Positions 1 through 8,282 of a stretch of DNA of 54,363 nt are shown in pieces. A program made the translations under genes and the position numbers. The notes under the pieces are model-generated. The model was not told the origin of the DNA. It saw only the letters and a program-made list of their open reading frames with translations, and ran no database searches. Numbering within the stretch: position 1 is the first letter of the stretch; each line of letters starts with the position of its first letter. Source of the DNA: Bacteroidota bacterium (lineage in GTDB: Bacteria > Bacteroidota > Bacteroidia > Sphingobacteriales > Sphingobacteriaceae); contig JABDAU010000004.1 of NCBI GenBank assembly GCA_013289045.1, positions 32,920 to 87,282 of the forward strand, read 5' to 3'.

Positions 1-2053
1 CCTCTTTTGAGCGGTTAACCGCCTGTGCGGTAGCCAGGTTGATAAAGTTAACGCAGGCGATAACAAGCAGGAACAAACCGATCAGGCTGATCACATTAAT
101 CAGCTGCTTACTAAACGGATGGCCGCCATAAACCGTAACCTCCGTGTTGTAATGCATATCTTTCAGCGCCTGTAACCTAAACGAACTGCTCTTATTGTAG
201 GGTGGCGGAATGTGTTTATTTGCAAATGCGGCCAATTGGGTGTTGAACTGCTTTTCGTTCATACCAGCTGGTAAAAGCAGGTAGGTATTCCGGTCGCTGA
301 AAGTACTTACCCAATCCCCGGCATTACCGCTTAGGTCACCGTCCTTGCTCACCAGCGTGATCCATGACATCACCACCTTTAAAGGTAAATCTGTATTCAC
401 CGGCGTATCTTCTATAATACCGGTTACCGTAAACATGCGCTTATTTTCGTATTTGATCGTTTTCCCCATCGCGCTATGCCAGTCGCCAAAAAACTTATTT
501 GCTTCTGCGCGGGTCAGCACCAGCATGTTGGGGCCTGCTAAGGCCGTTCTTTTATCGCCGGCAAGCCATTTAAAATTAAACAACGAAAAGAATTCAGGAT
601 CTGCATAGTAAGCCAGGTCCTCTTTGAATTTTTTGGTATCACTGATCGTATAATGCGAGCCATCGTTTAGCATGATCGAACCCACATTGGTCAGTTGAGG
701 AAAACCTGCCCTCAAGCCATCAGCCATCGGAAGCGGTGTCCCGGCGCCCAGCGTTTCGCCATCGGGCCCAATACTTACATTTACTACCCGGTAAATACGG
801 TCTTTATTTTGATGAAAGTTATCAAAGCTCGTTTCGTACTTAACGATCAAAAAGATCAGCAGGCAGGCGGCTATCCCTATAGCCAAGCCGGTAATATTGA
901 TGGTGGTATAACTCTTGTTGCGCAACAGGCTTCGCCAGGCGGTTTTAAAATAGTTTCTGATCATGGGTTTGCGATTTGATTCAAAGTCCGAAACTAACTT
1001 CGCAAAACGCCCCTCACTGCCCAAGTTATAAGATGGCTTATCTTTTTTATATTCGGCAGGGCTTTTACCGGTCATTTGTCTAAAAATCCTGTTAAAGGTA
1101 CTTTGTGAGTTAAAGCCCGATCCATAGGCGATACCCAACAGCGTGATATGATCATAGGCCGGATCATCCATTTTACGCATCACCGCCCGCACCCTGAATT
1201 CATTGATAAAATCATTAAAGCTTTTTTTGAAAACGGCATTGATGATCCGCGATAAATCGTGGGCCGTCAATTCAAGCTGTTCGGCAAGGGAGCTTAAGTT
1301 CAGTTCCGGATCTTCATAATAACGGTTTGTTTTAACCTCATTTTTCAGCCACGCCGCCTTTTGCTTCAGCTCAGCAGGCAACAGCGGTTTCAGCGCAGGC
1401 TGCGTAATGCCGGGTTCAGGTATTAAGTATGCCCTCGCCGCTATCCCAATTGTCATCGCTAACAACAGGAAATAAAAAGGATAGTAAAAATAACCCGCGA
1501 CCACGGCTGGGATCCACCATAACCATAAAATCCCAAATCCTGTTAATAAACGATATAACCAACGCCATTGCTGACGGTACCGGTCGCCATACTGAAATTT
1601 TTGTCGCTGGTAAAAATCTTCAACGAGTTTCCGGGAATAGTACAGGTAAGTGATAACGGATAAGAAAGTTAACCAGGGCAACGCAGGGTTTAAGCTGCCA
1701 ACGGTCAGCTCCAACAGTAACGGACTAAAATGCAACATGTCCTTTACCCGGAATTTATATTCCGGTTTGGTGGATTTTAGCACATAAAAAAATAGCAGCG
1801 GTCCGAATGCAAGTGAAAAGGACAACCGGAAATATGCCGTTAGCCCTACATCTGTTGCCAACACCCGGGCTATCCATACTGTTACAACCACCAATGCAAT
1901 TGCCAGGAAACGATTAGCAGGCAAATTCGCCCGCCTCGTAAACCCTAAAAGCGCCGCAAAAGTAAGGCTGATAAATATCATCCCGAAGAATGCAGCGTCA
2001 TAAAGGTTAATATGAAATAAATATGGCTTCAATAAAATTATACTGTCAATCAC
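1..2053 (-). CDS. AraC-type membrane regulator fused in frame to a MacB/FtsX ABC permease (C-terminus beyond window)
   Basis: One open frame runs from a GTG at 2053 to the window edge (at least 684 codons) with no stop. Residues 1-235 hold about six hydrophobic segments (early motif YDAAFFGMIFISLTF). Residues about 250-345 are an AraC-type helix-turn-helix ending in FNRIFRQMTGKSPAEYKK. About 25 linker residues later, Met364 (position 964) opens a typical MacB-like permease start, MIRNYFKTAWRSLLRNK, then a first membrane helix, a periplasmic core domain, and a second helix ending VNFINLATAQAVNRSKE at the edge. Permeases of this family normally stand alone and export lipids, peptides or drugs with an ATPase partner; AraC regulators are normally soluble. 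The GTG follows an in-frame TAA, so the start is reasonably fixed; an internal start at Met364 could also yield a free permease. The remaining permease half is outside the window. Confidence 0.8.
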   Translation of the reverse strand, partial: MIDSIILLKPYLFHINLYDAAFFGMIFISLTFAALLGFTRRANLPANRFLAIALVVVTVWIARVLATDVGLTAYFRLSFSLAFGPLLFFYVLKSTKPEYKFRVKDMLHFSPLLLELTVGSLNPALPWLTFLSVITYLYYSRKLVEDFYQRQKFQYGDRYRQQWRWLYRLLTGFGILWLWWIPAVVAGYFYYPFYFLLLAMTIGIAARAYLIPEPGITQPALKPLLPAELKQKAAWLKNEVKTNRYYEDPELNLSSLAEQLELTAHDLSRIINAVFKKSFNDFINEFRVRAVMRKMDDPAYDHITLLGIAYGSGFNSQSTFNRIFRQMTGKSPAEYKKDKPSYNLGSEGRFAKLVSDFESNRKPMIRNYFKTAWRSLLRNKSYTTINITGLAIGIAACLLIFLIVKYETSFDNFHQNKDRIYRVVNVSIGPDGETLGAGTPLPMADGLRAGFPQLTNVGSIMLNDGSHYTISDTKKFKEDLAYYADPEFFSLFNFKWLAGDKRTALAGPNMLVLTRAEANKFFGDWHSAMGKTIKYENKRMFTVTGIIEDTPVNTDLPLKVVMSWITLVSKDGDLSGNAGDWVSTFSDRNTYLLLPAGMNEKQFNTQLAAFANKHIPPPYNKSSSFRLQALKDMHYNTEVTVYGGHPFSKQLINVISLIGLFLLVIACVNFINLATAQAVNRSKE

Positions 2054-2063
2054 TGTTCCATTT

Positions 2064-2076
2064 TAGTATAATACTA
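2064..2076. promoter_or_regulatory. 13-bp perfect palindrome upstream of the regulator-permease gene
   Basis: TAGTATAATACTA is a perfect odd palindrome 11 bp upstream of the GTG start. It is well placed for an operator, possibly of the AraC-type protein itself, but AraC sites are usually direct repeats, so the link is inference. Confidence 0.35.
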
Positions 2077-2177
2077 ATATGCAATAGATTAACGACAAAA
2101 TAGAATCTTTGCCTGTTCTAAAACCGAACACAACACTGTGCGGTTCTGATATTAATAAGATATCACCTCAACAAAAA

Positions 2178-2205
2178 AATCCCGGCAACATCACTTGCCG
2201 GGATT
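2178..2205 (-). terminator. Rho-independent terminator of the secreted nuclease gene
   Basis: A 10-bp perfect stem (AATCCCGGCA / TGCCGGGATT) with an 8-nt loop is followed on the minus strand by a run of T residues. It lies about 30 bp beyond the stop codon of the nuclease gene. Confidence 0.85.
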
Positions 2206-2236
2206 TTCGTTTATAAGATCAATTAAACAAAAAATT

Positions 2237-3610
2237 TCAGTTGCCCGAATCCACCTTGTTTTCTAAAACGGTGCGGATCGATGCCGGAACAGCCGACAGC
2301 AGCGTATAGCCGGTAGCCGTTTCTATCGCTTTTACGCTGGTGATATATTGTGTCCAGTCGGAGCTGATGGTGTTGATGTTTGGCGTATTCACGGCAATCA
2401 CACGGGTTGCTGTGGTGATACGGCTCAAATCATTATTGCCATTTGGCAATACTACTATCACTTTCCAGATGTTCGACGGAACAACTACCTTACCACTATT
2501 AACGGTAGTAGCCGAACCGCTTGAACCGGTACCGCCTGAACCATAGCTGCCCATTACCACGTAGATCTCGTCGCCGGCGGCAACCAGTGAGCGGCCGTAT
2601 TCTTCCAGGTTCGCCCAGGTTTGCTCATTGTTTTGTGGCGCCTGCGGAATCATGTTATCCATCAGGAAGGTGGCCTCGTTGGCGTCCAGCGTTGAGGTAC
2701 GGTCGCCCGACGGGCAGTTGTGGCCCCTGTCGAAACCGCTGCCGCTATAAGCAGTTGAAGGTACTTCATACCAGCCTGCAGGCAAGTTGGTATCCGGGCG
2801 GAAATCATTTGCCCTGTCCTGTGAGCCAAGGCTGGTTGAGCCTACATACCAGCTTACCCAGTTTGGTTCGTTCTTATCGCGGTTGTACGATTCGATGTAG
2901 TAGGTATGATCGTACAGGTAATTATCAAAATTGCTTACGTCGGCAGTTGCATTGCTTGGGTTGCCGAGCAGCATGTTGCTGTTATCGCCGGTTGTACCGC
3001 CGCCGCCACCGCCGCCTGTGCCATTGTCATAGCTGTTAACTATGAAGTCGTCGATATTGATCCGGTTACTGCCACCTGTCGATTTACGCAGCTGGAAACG
3101 CAGCGTACCTGCCGTATTTACATTAAAAGTGGCGGTTTGCAAAGTAGTGCTTGATGCGGTAACCGACGAGCCTACCTGGGTATAGCTGCTGCCGCTGTTG
3201 CTCGACACCCACAGGCCGAAAGCCGATGAACCGTCAGACCCGTAAACGGCATATTCAACTGTTACGGTTGATGCGCCGGTGGTAACGTTAAAGTTCATGC
3301 CGATTTGCCCGGTGCTGGTGATGCGGATAGCATGGCTGCCGTCTTTGCGGTCGGATGTGCTGGTGCCGACAAGGGCATTGTTCAAATCCCACGAGCCGCT
3401 GGTGAAGGTAACACTGGCATCGGCATAAGCGGTTTTGGTGGCCGATTCAAAGCCTTCATCAAAGGTTTGGGTAACTGCGTCGCTTACCTGTTTTCCCGCA
3501 ATTGCCGGTTTGGAAGCCGACAAGCTGAAGTCGGGCGATTGCACATTTTTTTGACACGACGCCAGCATGATTGCGAGTGCCAGCGGAGCAATAAGTTTTT
3601 TTAATTTCAT
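2237..3610 (-). CDS. DNA/RNA non-specific endonuclease, lipoprotein
   Basis: The 457-residue protein starts with a lipoprotein signal (MKLKKLIAPLALAIMLASC, Cys19). Residues about 45-195 form a Ser/Thr-rich beta domain resembling a jelly-roll module, followed by a glycine linker (198-206). Residues 215-450 match the NUC (Serratia/NucA-like) family: the signature DRGH at 294-297, with His297 as the general base, and an Asn-rich metal-site segment MDNMIPQAPQNNEQTW at 317-332. The family cuts DNA and RNA in a Mg-dependent way. Here it is probably anchored in the outer membrane or exported, for nucleic-acid scavenging. It is a single gene with its own terminator. The substrate of the N-terminal domain is unknown. 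Confidence 0.9.
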   Translation of the reverse strand: MKLKKLIAPLALAIMLASCQKNVQSPDFSLSASKPAIAGKQVSDAVTQTFDEGFESATKTAYADASVTFTSGSWDLNNALVGTSTSDRKDGSHAIRITSTGQIGMNFNVTTGASTVTVEYAVYGSDGSSAFGLWVSSNSGSSYTQVGSSVTASSTTLQTATFNVNTAGTLRFQLRKSTGGSNRINIDDFIVNSYDNGTGGGGGGGTTGDNSNMLLGNPSNATADVSNFDNYLYDHTYYIESYNRDKNEPNWVSWYVGSTSLGSQDRANDFRPDTNLPAGWYEVPSTAYSGSGFDRGHNCPSGDRTSTLDANEATFLMDNMIPQAPQNNEQTWANLEEYGRSLVAAGDEIYVVMGSYGSGGTGSSGSATTVNSGKVVVPSNIWKVIVVLPNGNNDLSRITTATRVIAVNTPNINTISSDWTQYITSVKAIETATGYTLLSAVPASIRTVLENKVDSGN

Positions 3611-3756
3611 AAGGATGTGTTTTTTGGTTAATCACAAAACGCACTAAATTAATCCTTAGTTATTAAGTTTTTATTAACAGCCTGTGTTTTAATTATAAAG
3701 TAATAAAGCTATAGATTTTAGACCTTGTGTTCGAAACCTTATAGCGGTTTTTTAAA

Positions 3757-3866
3757 ATTCCCTCCCAAGGGAGGGGTGCGGTAGGATCGTGTAGTGGCAG
3801 GGAGTGGTTTATGCGCTAATACATGGCGACTAAACCCCTCCCTTCACCTTCCCCATAGGAGGGAAT
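3757..3866. repeat. Dispersed inverted repeat, family A (ATTCCCTCC ends)
   Basis: The element starts ATTCCCTCC and ends with its complement GGAGGGAAT, with inner GGGAGGGG / CCCCTCCC arms. A clear relative lies at 38761-38871. It fills part of the 538-bp gap between the nuclease and the esterase-family gene. Confidence 0.75.
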
Positions 3867-3922
3867 CGCACTTTCCAGCTCTTTTAATCTTTCGAACACT
3901 CAAGGGTTTAAACTCCTGATTT

Positions 3923-3984
3923 TTAACCACAGAGTTCGCAGAGAGAAAAACACAGAGAACACGGAGTTAAAGATCTCTGTGGTT
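3923..3984. repeat. CACAGAG inverted repeat, copy 1 (family C)
   Basis: The left arm TTAACCACAGAG faces the right arm CTCTGTGGTT, and the interior is built of short CAGAGA/CACAGAG words. This resembles the ACCACAGAG..CTCTGTGGT repeats scattered through many environmental bacterial genomes. Further copies lie at 4031-4126, 31709-31811 and 41147-41263. Confidence 0.75.
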
Positions 3985-4030
3985 GAATTGGAAACATGCC
4001 ATGGGTAGGTGAAATGACATTACTGTATTT

Positions 4031-4126
4031 TAAACCGCAGAGAACTCAGAGAAGAAAAAACACAGAGATCACAGCGTTAAAAATCTCTGTGATCTCTGTG
4101 TAAACCTCAGCGCTCTCTGTGGTTAA
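4031..4126. repeat. CACAGAG inverted repeat, copy 2 (family C)
   Basis: TTAAACCGCAGAGAA faces CTCTCTGTGGTTAA, with inner CACAGAGATCACAG opposite CTGTGATCTCTGTG. It forms a long imperfect hairpin just downstream of the esterase-family gene stop at 4149. With copy 1 and the family A element it fills the 3611-4148 gap; I see no gene there. Confidence 0.75.
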
Positions 4127-4148
4127 TGATTCCTACATACGCTAAATT

Positions 4149-5453
4149 TTAATCCAGCGGCGTTGCTGCAGTCGTGTGTTTGATGAATAAAAAAGCGTCA
4201 AACAGATCGCTCAGGTTGGTTTTATCATAACTTTTCGGTCCGCTGTCAGGCCCGTAACCAATAATCCGGAATGGCTTTATCTTGTTGGACGGATTAAATT
4301 TCACAGGCATAAAATAAAATACAGGTTTATTACCGGCGGCCATCAGCTCTTCCCATGATCCTTTTATCGGCGCCTCAAGCGCATAAGCTTTCATCGGGTT
4401 GGTGTAGGTATCCCTGGCTTCGGTAGTAGCGGCAAAGGTGCCTGTAGCCGTGCCCGTTGCCAGTACAAAATAATTATCAGGGAACATTTTTAACAGGTAG
4501 CCGCCGGTGCCGCCAACTTCATTATCATAAACGCCCTTTTTGCCCATATGCGCGTCGTGCGCCCATATTACCATCTTTGTACCCGGCGTTTGCATAATAA
4601 GACCTGCGTTGTAAGCCATTATGCTGTCCCGGGATGCTTCAGGCTTTTTAGCGGTTGCATCGTAGAAAGGCGCAAAGGCCTGCTTTACGTTCTCGATAGC
4701 CAGGTGACAGTCTGTTTTCACAGACGTAGCTAATTGGGATGCCATTACTTCGCTATCCAGCTTGCTTGCCGCAATATATCCGTCATAGCTGCTTTTGGTT
4801 AAAGCATCAAAATCAGGTTTATAATCCGGGTGGTTAAGGCCGTTCCACAGCTCATCCTGGAAGCTTGCCGATTTAGCAACAATTGCCATTGAATCGACCA
4901 AACCGGCAGCCGGTGTACCGGTAAGCAACTGTTTTATCACTTCCACATCCGGGTTGGCAAATACATAATCCAACCCGCAAATGGTTATTTTTTGGCTGTG
5001 GCTGGTATTATAATCGCGCACCCAGGCCAGCATTTCGCGGGTTTCCTTATTTTGCCATATGCTGAGCAGGCGCTTTTTCATCAGGCTGTCCAGGTTGGCT
5101 TTGGTGTTCAGTTGCCGGTTCAGCAGCCAGCTGTCGCTGTAATCGTTTTCCAAAGCAATGTGGTTAAAGCCATATTCCTCAACCAGCATCCGGGTTATCC
5201 AAAATCTTACTTTGTAAAATTCGGCAGTGCCATGCGTACCCTCGCCAAGGCCAACTAATTTCTTTGTACCCATTACCGCAACCAGTGGTTTAACCGATGC
5301 TTTAAACAGTTCATAGCTTTGCATGTTTACCGGTTTCTCCACAATGGAATTAACAGCCGCAACATGCGTTTTGGCAGCTTTTTGCGCATTTAATGTTTTG
5401 CTTGTAAATAATATCGCCGCAACGATTAAAATTGTAAAGAGGATTGTTTTCAT
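4149..5453 (-). CDS. Erythromycin esterase family protein (exported)
   Basis: The 434-residue protein begins with a signal peptide (MKTILFTILIVAAILF, likely cut near NAQ). It carries the family landmarks: GLGEGTHGT at 68-76 (Glu71, His74), ENDYSDS at 102-108, and WAHDAHMG at 298-305 (His299, His302). These residues form the metal-free esterase active site that opens macrolide lactones in EreA/EreB. Many environmental homologues have other or unknown substrates, so macrolide resistance should not be assumed. It is monocistronic and divergent from the LytS gene. A small dyad (GTTGATT / AATCAAC, 5464-5485) lies just upstream of its start and may be regulatory. Confidence 0.85.
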   Translation of the reverse strand: MKTILFTILIVAAILFTSKTLNAQKAAKTHVAAVNSIVEKPVNMQSYELFKASVKPLVAVMGTKKLVGLGEGTHGTAEFYKVRFWITRMLVEEYGFNHIALENDYSDSWLLNRQLNTKANLDSLMKKRLLSIWQNKETREMLAWVRDYNTSHSQKITICGLDYVFANPDVEVIKQLLTGTPAAGLVDSMAIVAKSASFQDELWNGLNHPDYKPDFDALTKSSYDGYIAASKLDSEVMASQLATSVKTDCHLAIENVKQAFAPFYDATAKKPEASRDSIMAYNAGLIMQTPGTKMVIWAHDAHMGKKGVYDNEVGGTGGYLLKMFPDNYFVLATGTATGTFAATTEARDTYTNPMKAYALEAPIKGSWEELMAAGNKPVFYFMPVKFNPSNKIKPFRIIGYGPDSGPKSYDKTNLSDLFDAFLFIKHTTAATPLD

Positions 5454-5558
5454 ATATTTTTTTGTTGATTATGATGCAAATCAACTGTCATAAAACCTGC
5501 TTATCCTATTAATTCGACGGACTATGGTTTTCTCTATGCTAAAAGAATCGTCACGATA

Positions 5559-5591
5559 TTTCGTCGTGCAAAAACGGTGTTTTGTCGTGCA
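5559..5591. promoter_or_regulatory. Candidate LytTR operator: 21-bp-spaced direct repeat
   Basis: TTTCGTCGTGCA (5559-5570) recurs as TTTTGTCGTGCA (5580-5591), 11 of 12 identical and offset by 21 bp. LytTR DNA-binding domains recognise two short direct repeats about two helical turns apart. The pair lies 41-73 bp upstream of the kinase/LytTR operon start, which suggests autoregulation. Confidence 0.6.
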
Positions 5592-5631
5592 GGCTATTCA
5601 AATGCCGGATAAATAGTACCACCTTAGTATC

Positions 5632-6693
5632 ATGGGCCGTAAATTTAAATTCACCTTTCCCCTTGGGTTCGAAATACTGATCTGGCTATGCTATGTAGGC
5701 ATGTACAAATACTCGTACCTGCTCGATCAGGCCCAGTTGCCGGTTATCCGCACCAGCAATTTTCCGTATCTGCAAATTTGCGCTTACAGTTTTTGCATCA
5801 CGCTGTACCTTATCCCCTATTACCGCTGGCTTGTACCGCGTTTATTAGACAGAAAGCGCTATTGGCTATTGCTCGGCATAACCCTTGTACTGTTTGTGTT
5901 TGTAAGTCAGTATAACAATTTACTTTTTGCATGGATCTTCGCCGGGCTAACAAAAGGCTTAGTAGTGCACAAGTACTTCGCAGGCCAGCTCGCTTTGAAC
6001 ACATTTGATCTCAATCTTACTTTTACCGACCTGCTGGCATTTTTTTGCGTGGCATTTGCGCGTTTCTCCTATCAAAACGAGATCAAACGCCACCAGGCGG
6101 AAACAGACCGGCTGCAATTACAAATGGGTATGCTTAAAGCGCAGTTACAGCCGCATTTTCTGTTCAATACATTGAATGGTTTGTATGGGTTAAGTCTTAC
6201 CGGCTCAAAAGAAACACCAAGATTTATCCTGTTGCTGTCGCAGATGATGCAGTATATTTTGTATGATTGCGACAAGGAAAAAGTGTCTTTACAGGATGAG
6301 ATCACTTTTTTACAAGGGTATTTCGAGCTGGAGCAAAAGAAATTCCCTGCTGCGCACATTAAATTCAGCGTACCGGAAATACAAGGTGATCTATTTATTC
6401 CGCCGCTGCTGTTTTTGCCCCTGGTTGAGAATAGCTTTAAGCACGGTAAGCACAAATTACACGACGATGCAAGTATAGCGGCCGAACTGATCATAACCGA
6501 TAAACAACTGGCTTTTACGATCACGAACGATAAGCTTGAGCGGCCTGACACCGCTATGGTTCAAAAACACAAAGGCATAGGGCTCGAAAACATAAAAAAA
6601 AGACTGGAATTGTATTATCCCAAACTGCATGAGCTTATATTGCAGGACATGACAGATAGTTATACGGCCACTGTAAAACTCAACTACAAATGA
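5632..6693 (+). CDS. LytS/YehU-type sensor histidine kinase
   Basis: The 353-residue membrane kinase has four hydrophobic segments in residues 10-145, a short coiled region, and a His_kinase (LytS) domain. Its phospho-acceptor motif QLQPHFLFNT is at 171-180 (His175), the N-box LPLVENSFKHG at about 262-272, and a G-box KGIGLENIKKRL follows. There is no periplasmic sensor domain, so the signal is probably sensed in the membrane. The stop overlaps the start of the LytTR response regulator (ATGA), so the two are translationally coupled. The direct repeat at 5559-5591 probably lies in its promoter region. The signal cannot be told from sequence. Confidence 0.9.
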   Translation: MGRKFKFTFPLGFEILIWLCYVGMYKYSYLLDQAQLPVIRTSNFPYLQICAYSFCITLYLIPYYRWLVPRLLDRKRYWLLLGITLVLFVFVSQYNNLLFAWIFAGLTKGLVVHKYFAGQLALNTFDLNLTFTDLLAFFCVAFARFSYQNEIKRHQAETDRLQLQMGMLKAQLQPHFLFNTLNGLYGLSLTGSKETPRFILLLSQMMQYILYDCDKEKVSLQDEITFLQGYFELEQKKFPAAHIKFSVPEIQGDLFIPPLLFLPLVENSFKHGKHKLHDDASIAAELIITDKQLAFTITNDKLERPDTAMVQKHKGIGLENIKKRLELYYPKLHELILQDMTDSYTATVKLNYK

Positions 6694-7373
6694 AGTGCAT
6701 AATTGTAGACGATGAACCATTAGCCCACCAGGTACTGGAACATTACATCGGCCAGACGCCGGGCTTGTCGGTTGCATCTAAATTTCGTAATGCGATGGAA
6801 GCTTTTGAGTACCTCAATAAAAACCACGTCGATCTGCTGTTCCTGGATATAGAAATGCCGCTGGTTAATGGCATTCAATTTTTAAAAGCGCTGCCAAAGC
6901 CGCCAAAAACAATATTCACCACTGCATATAAACAATATGCCTATGAAGGTTTCGAGCTCGATGCAGTGGATTACCTGCTCAAGCCATTCGCGTACGACAG
7001 GTTTGTTAAGGCGGTGGATAAAGTAAGGTCCGGTAATATGCCGATACCCGAAAGTTCAGCCGGAAACCTGTTGATAAAAGACAAGCAGGGTACGCTTGTA
7101 CTTAAACAGCAGCATATTATTTACATAGAAGGATGCCGTGATTACGTAAAGATCTTCACTGCCGAAAAACCTTACATCATTTACCATACGCTGCGCGGTT
7201 TGCTTGAAAAGCTGGATGCCGGCATTTTTATACAGTCGCACCGGTCATATATCGTCAATAAAAACTTTATAAACCGTATATACAATAACGATACGCTTGT
7301 ACTTTCAAACCAAACTTTTATCCCAATCGGGCAGCTTTACAAAAAGGAGCTGATAGCAGCTATTGGCGGATAA
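6690..7373 (+). CDS. LytTR family response regulator
   Basis: The 227-residue protein has a receiver domain (1-120) with the acidic pocket VDDE near residue 7 and phospho-acceptor Asp53 in FLDIEMP, plus the switch Lys in LLKPF. A LytTR DNA-binding domain follows (about 125-225; IYIEGCRDYVKIF, FIQSHRSYIVNKNFI). It overlaps the kinase gene by 4 bp and is its evident partner. LytTR proteins bind paired direct repeats, and such a pair lies ahead of this operon. Targets are unknown; the peptidoglycan amidase gene 60 bp downstream on the same strand is a plausible one. Confidence 0.92.
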   Translation: MKCIIVDDEPLAHQVLEHYIGQTPGLSVASKFRNAMEAFEYLNKNHVDLLFLDIEMPLVNGIQFLKALPKPPKTIFTTAYKQYAYEGFELDAVDYLLKPFAYDRFVKAVDKVRSGNMPIPESSAGNLLIKDKQGTLVLKQQHIIYIEGCRDYVKIFTAEKPYIIYHTLRGLLEKLDAGIFIQSHRSYIVNKNFINRIYNNDTLVLSNQTFIPIGQLYKKELIAAIGG

Positions 7374-7433
7374 TGGCGATAGCAACAACGGTTTATATAA
7401 ACATTCTCTACCTTAGCGATGTTAACATCTGAT

Positions 7434-8282
7434 ATGAAAAATTATACCCCTGTTATTGTCGCTGCTTTGGGGATCATCCTGGCATCATGCTCTCATAAGG
7501 TACATCCTGCCGTAAATAACATTCCCCCTACCAATAAAGTGTATGATCATATTACCGATTCGGTAGTACAAATAATAGAAACGCAACCCGTTCCAATGCT
7601 TGCTGATAGCGCAGGCGTACAGATCCCGGCCGGATGGGTTGGCACGGTAAACTTCAACCTGCGTAAACCGAACTACGTCATCATCCATTTCACCGCTCAG
7701 GATTCCGTCCAGCAAACGCTGCAGACTTTCACGCTAGTAAAAACGCAGGTAAGCGCACACTATGTAATAGGCAAGGATGGCAAAGTATACCATATGCTGA
7801 ACGATTACCTGCGCGCATGGCAGGCGGGTATCAGCAAGTGGGGAAGTATTACCGATATGAACAGCTGCTCTATAGGCATCGAGCTGGACAATAATGGCAA
7901 CGAACCCTATGCCCCCGCGCAGATCAACAGCCTGCTTTCCTTACTGGGTTATCTGAAAAAGACCTACAATATCCCAACTGCCAATTTCATCGGCCACCAG
8001 GACATTGCGCCATTACGCAAACCCGATCCCGGCCCGTTCTTCCCGTGGAAAACACTGGCCACAAAAGGCTTCGGCTATTGGAGCGACGACGTGCTGGAAC
8101 TGCCGCCGGATAGCTTCGACCCGGCAACCGCGCTGAAATTGATCGGTTACGATACCGGAAACCTGAACGCTGCGATAGTGGCCTTCAAGCGCCATTTTAT
8201 ACAGAATGATCAAACCACTGAGTTATCGCAACTGGATCTGAACGTGTTATATAACCTGCAGCAAAAGTATAATCCGCTCTAA
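7434..8282 (+). CDS. N-acetylmuramoyl-L-alanine amidase (Amidase_2/AmiD-like) lipoprotein
   Basis: The protein is 282 residues from ATG 7434, which opens a clean lipoprotein signal (MKNYTPVIVAALGIILASC, Cys19). An ATG at 7419 would add five residues before the signal. The body matches Amidase_2: a zinc His in VIIHFTAQ (His85), AHYVIGKDGKVYHML, the second zinc His in GHQDIAP (His188), and the Asp in RKPDPG. The family cleaves the bond between muramic acid and the stem peptide and usually recycles or remodels cell wall at the outer membrane. A -7-like TACCTTAG at 7409-7416 favours its own promoter downstream of the LytTR gene and also supports the later start. Confidence 0.88.
   Translation: MKNYTPVIVAALGIILASCSHKVHPAVNNIPPTNKVYDHITDSVVQIIETQPVPMLADSAGVQIPAGWVGTVNFNLRKPNYVIIHFTAQDSVQQTLQTFTLVKTQVSAHYVIGKDGKVYHMLNDYLRAWQAGISKWGSITDMNSCSIGIELDNNGNEPYAPAQINSLLSLLGYLKKTYNIPTANFIGHQDIAPLRKPDPGPFFPWKTLATKGFGYWSDDVLELPPDSFDPATALKLIGYDTGNLNAAIVAFKRHFIQNDQTTELSQLDLNVLYNLQQKYNPL

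Noticed and set aside
2521..3154. Frames of 82-172 codons antisense to the nuclease gene
   Set aside because: They lie opposite a well-supported gene and have Arg/Cys-rich, low-complexity protein sequence.
4149..5453. Macrolide-resistance gene (ere)
   Set aside because: The family match is clear but environmental homologues have diverse or unknown substrates; I call only the family.
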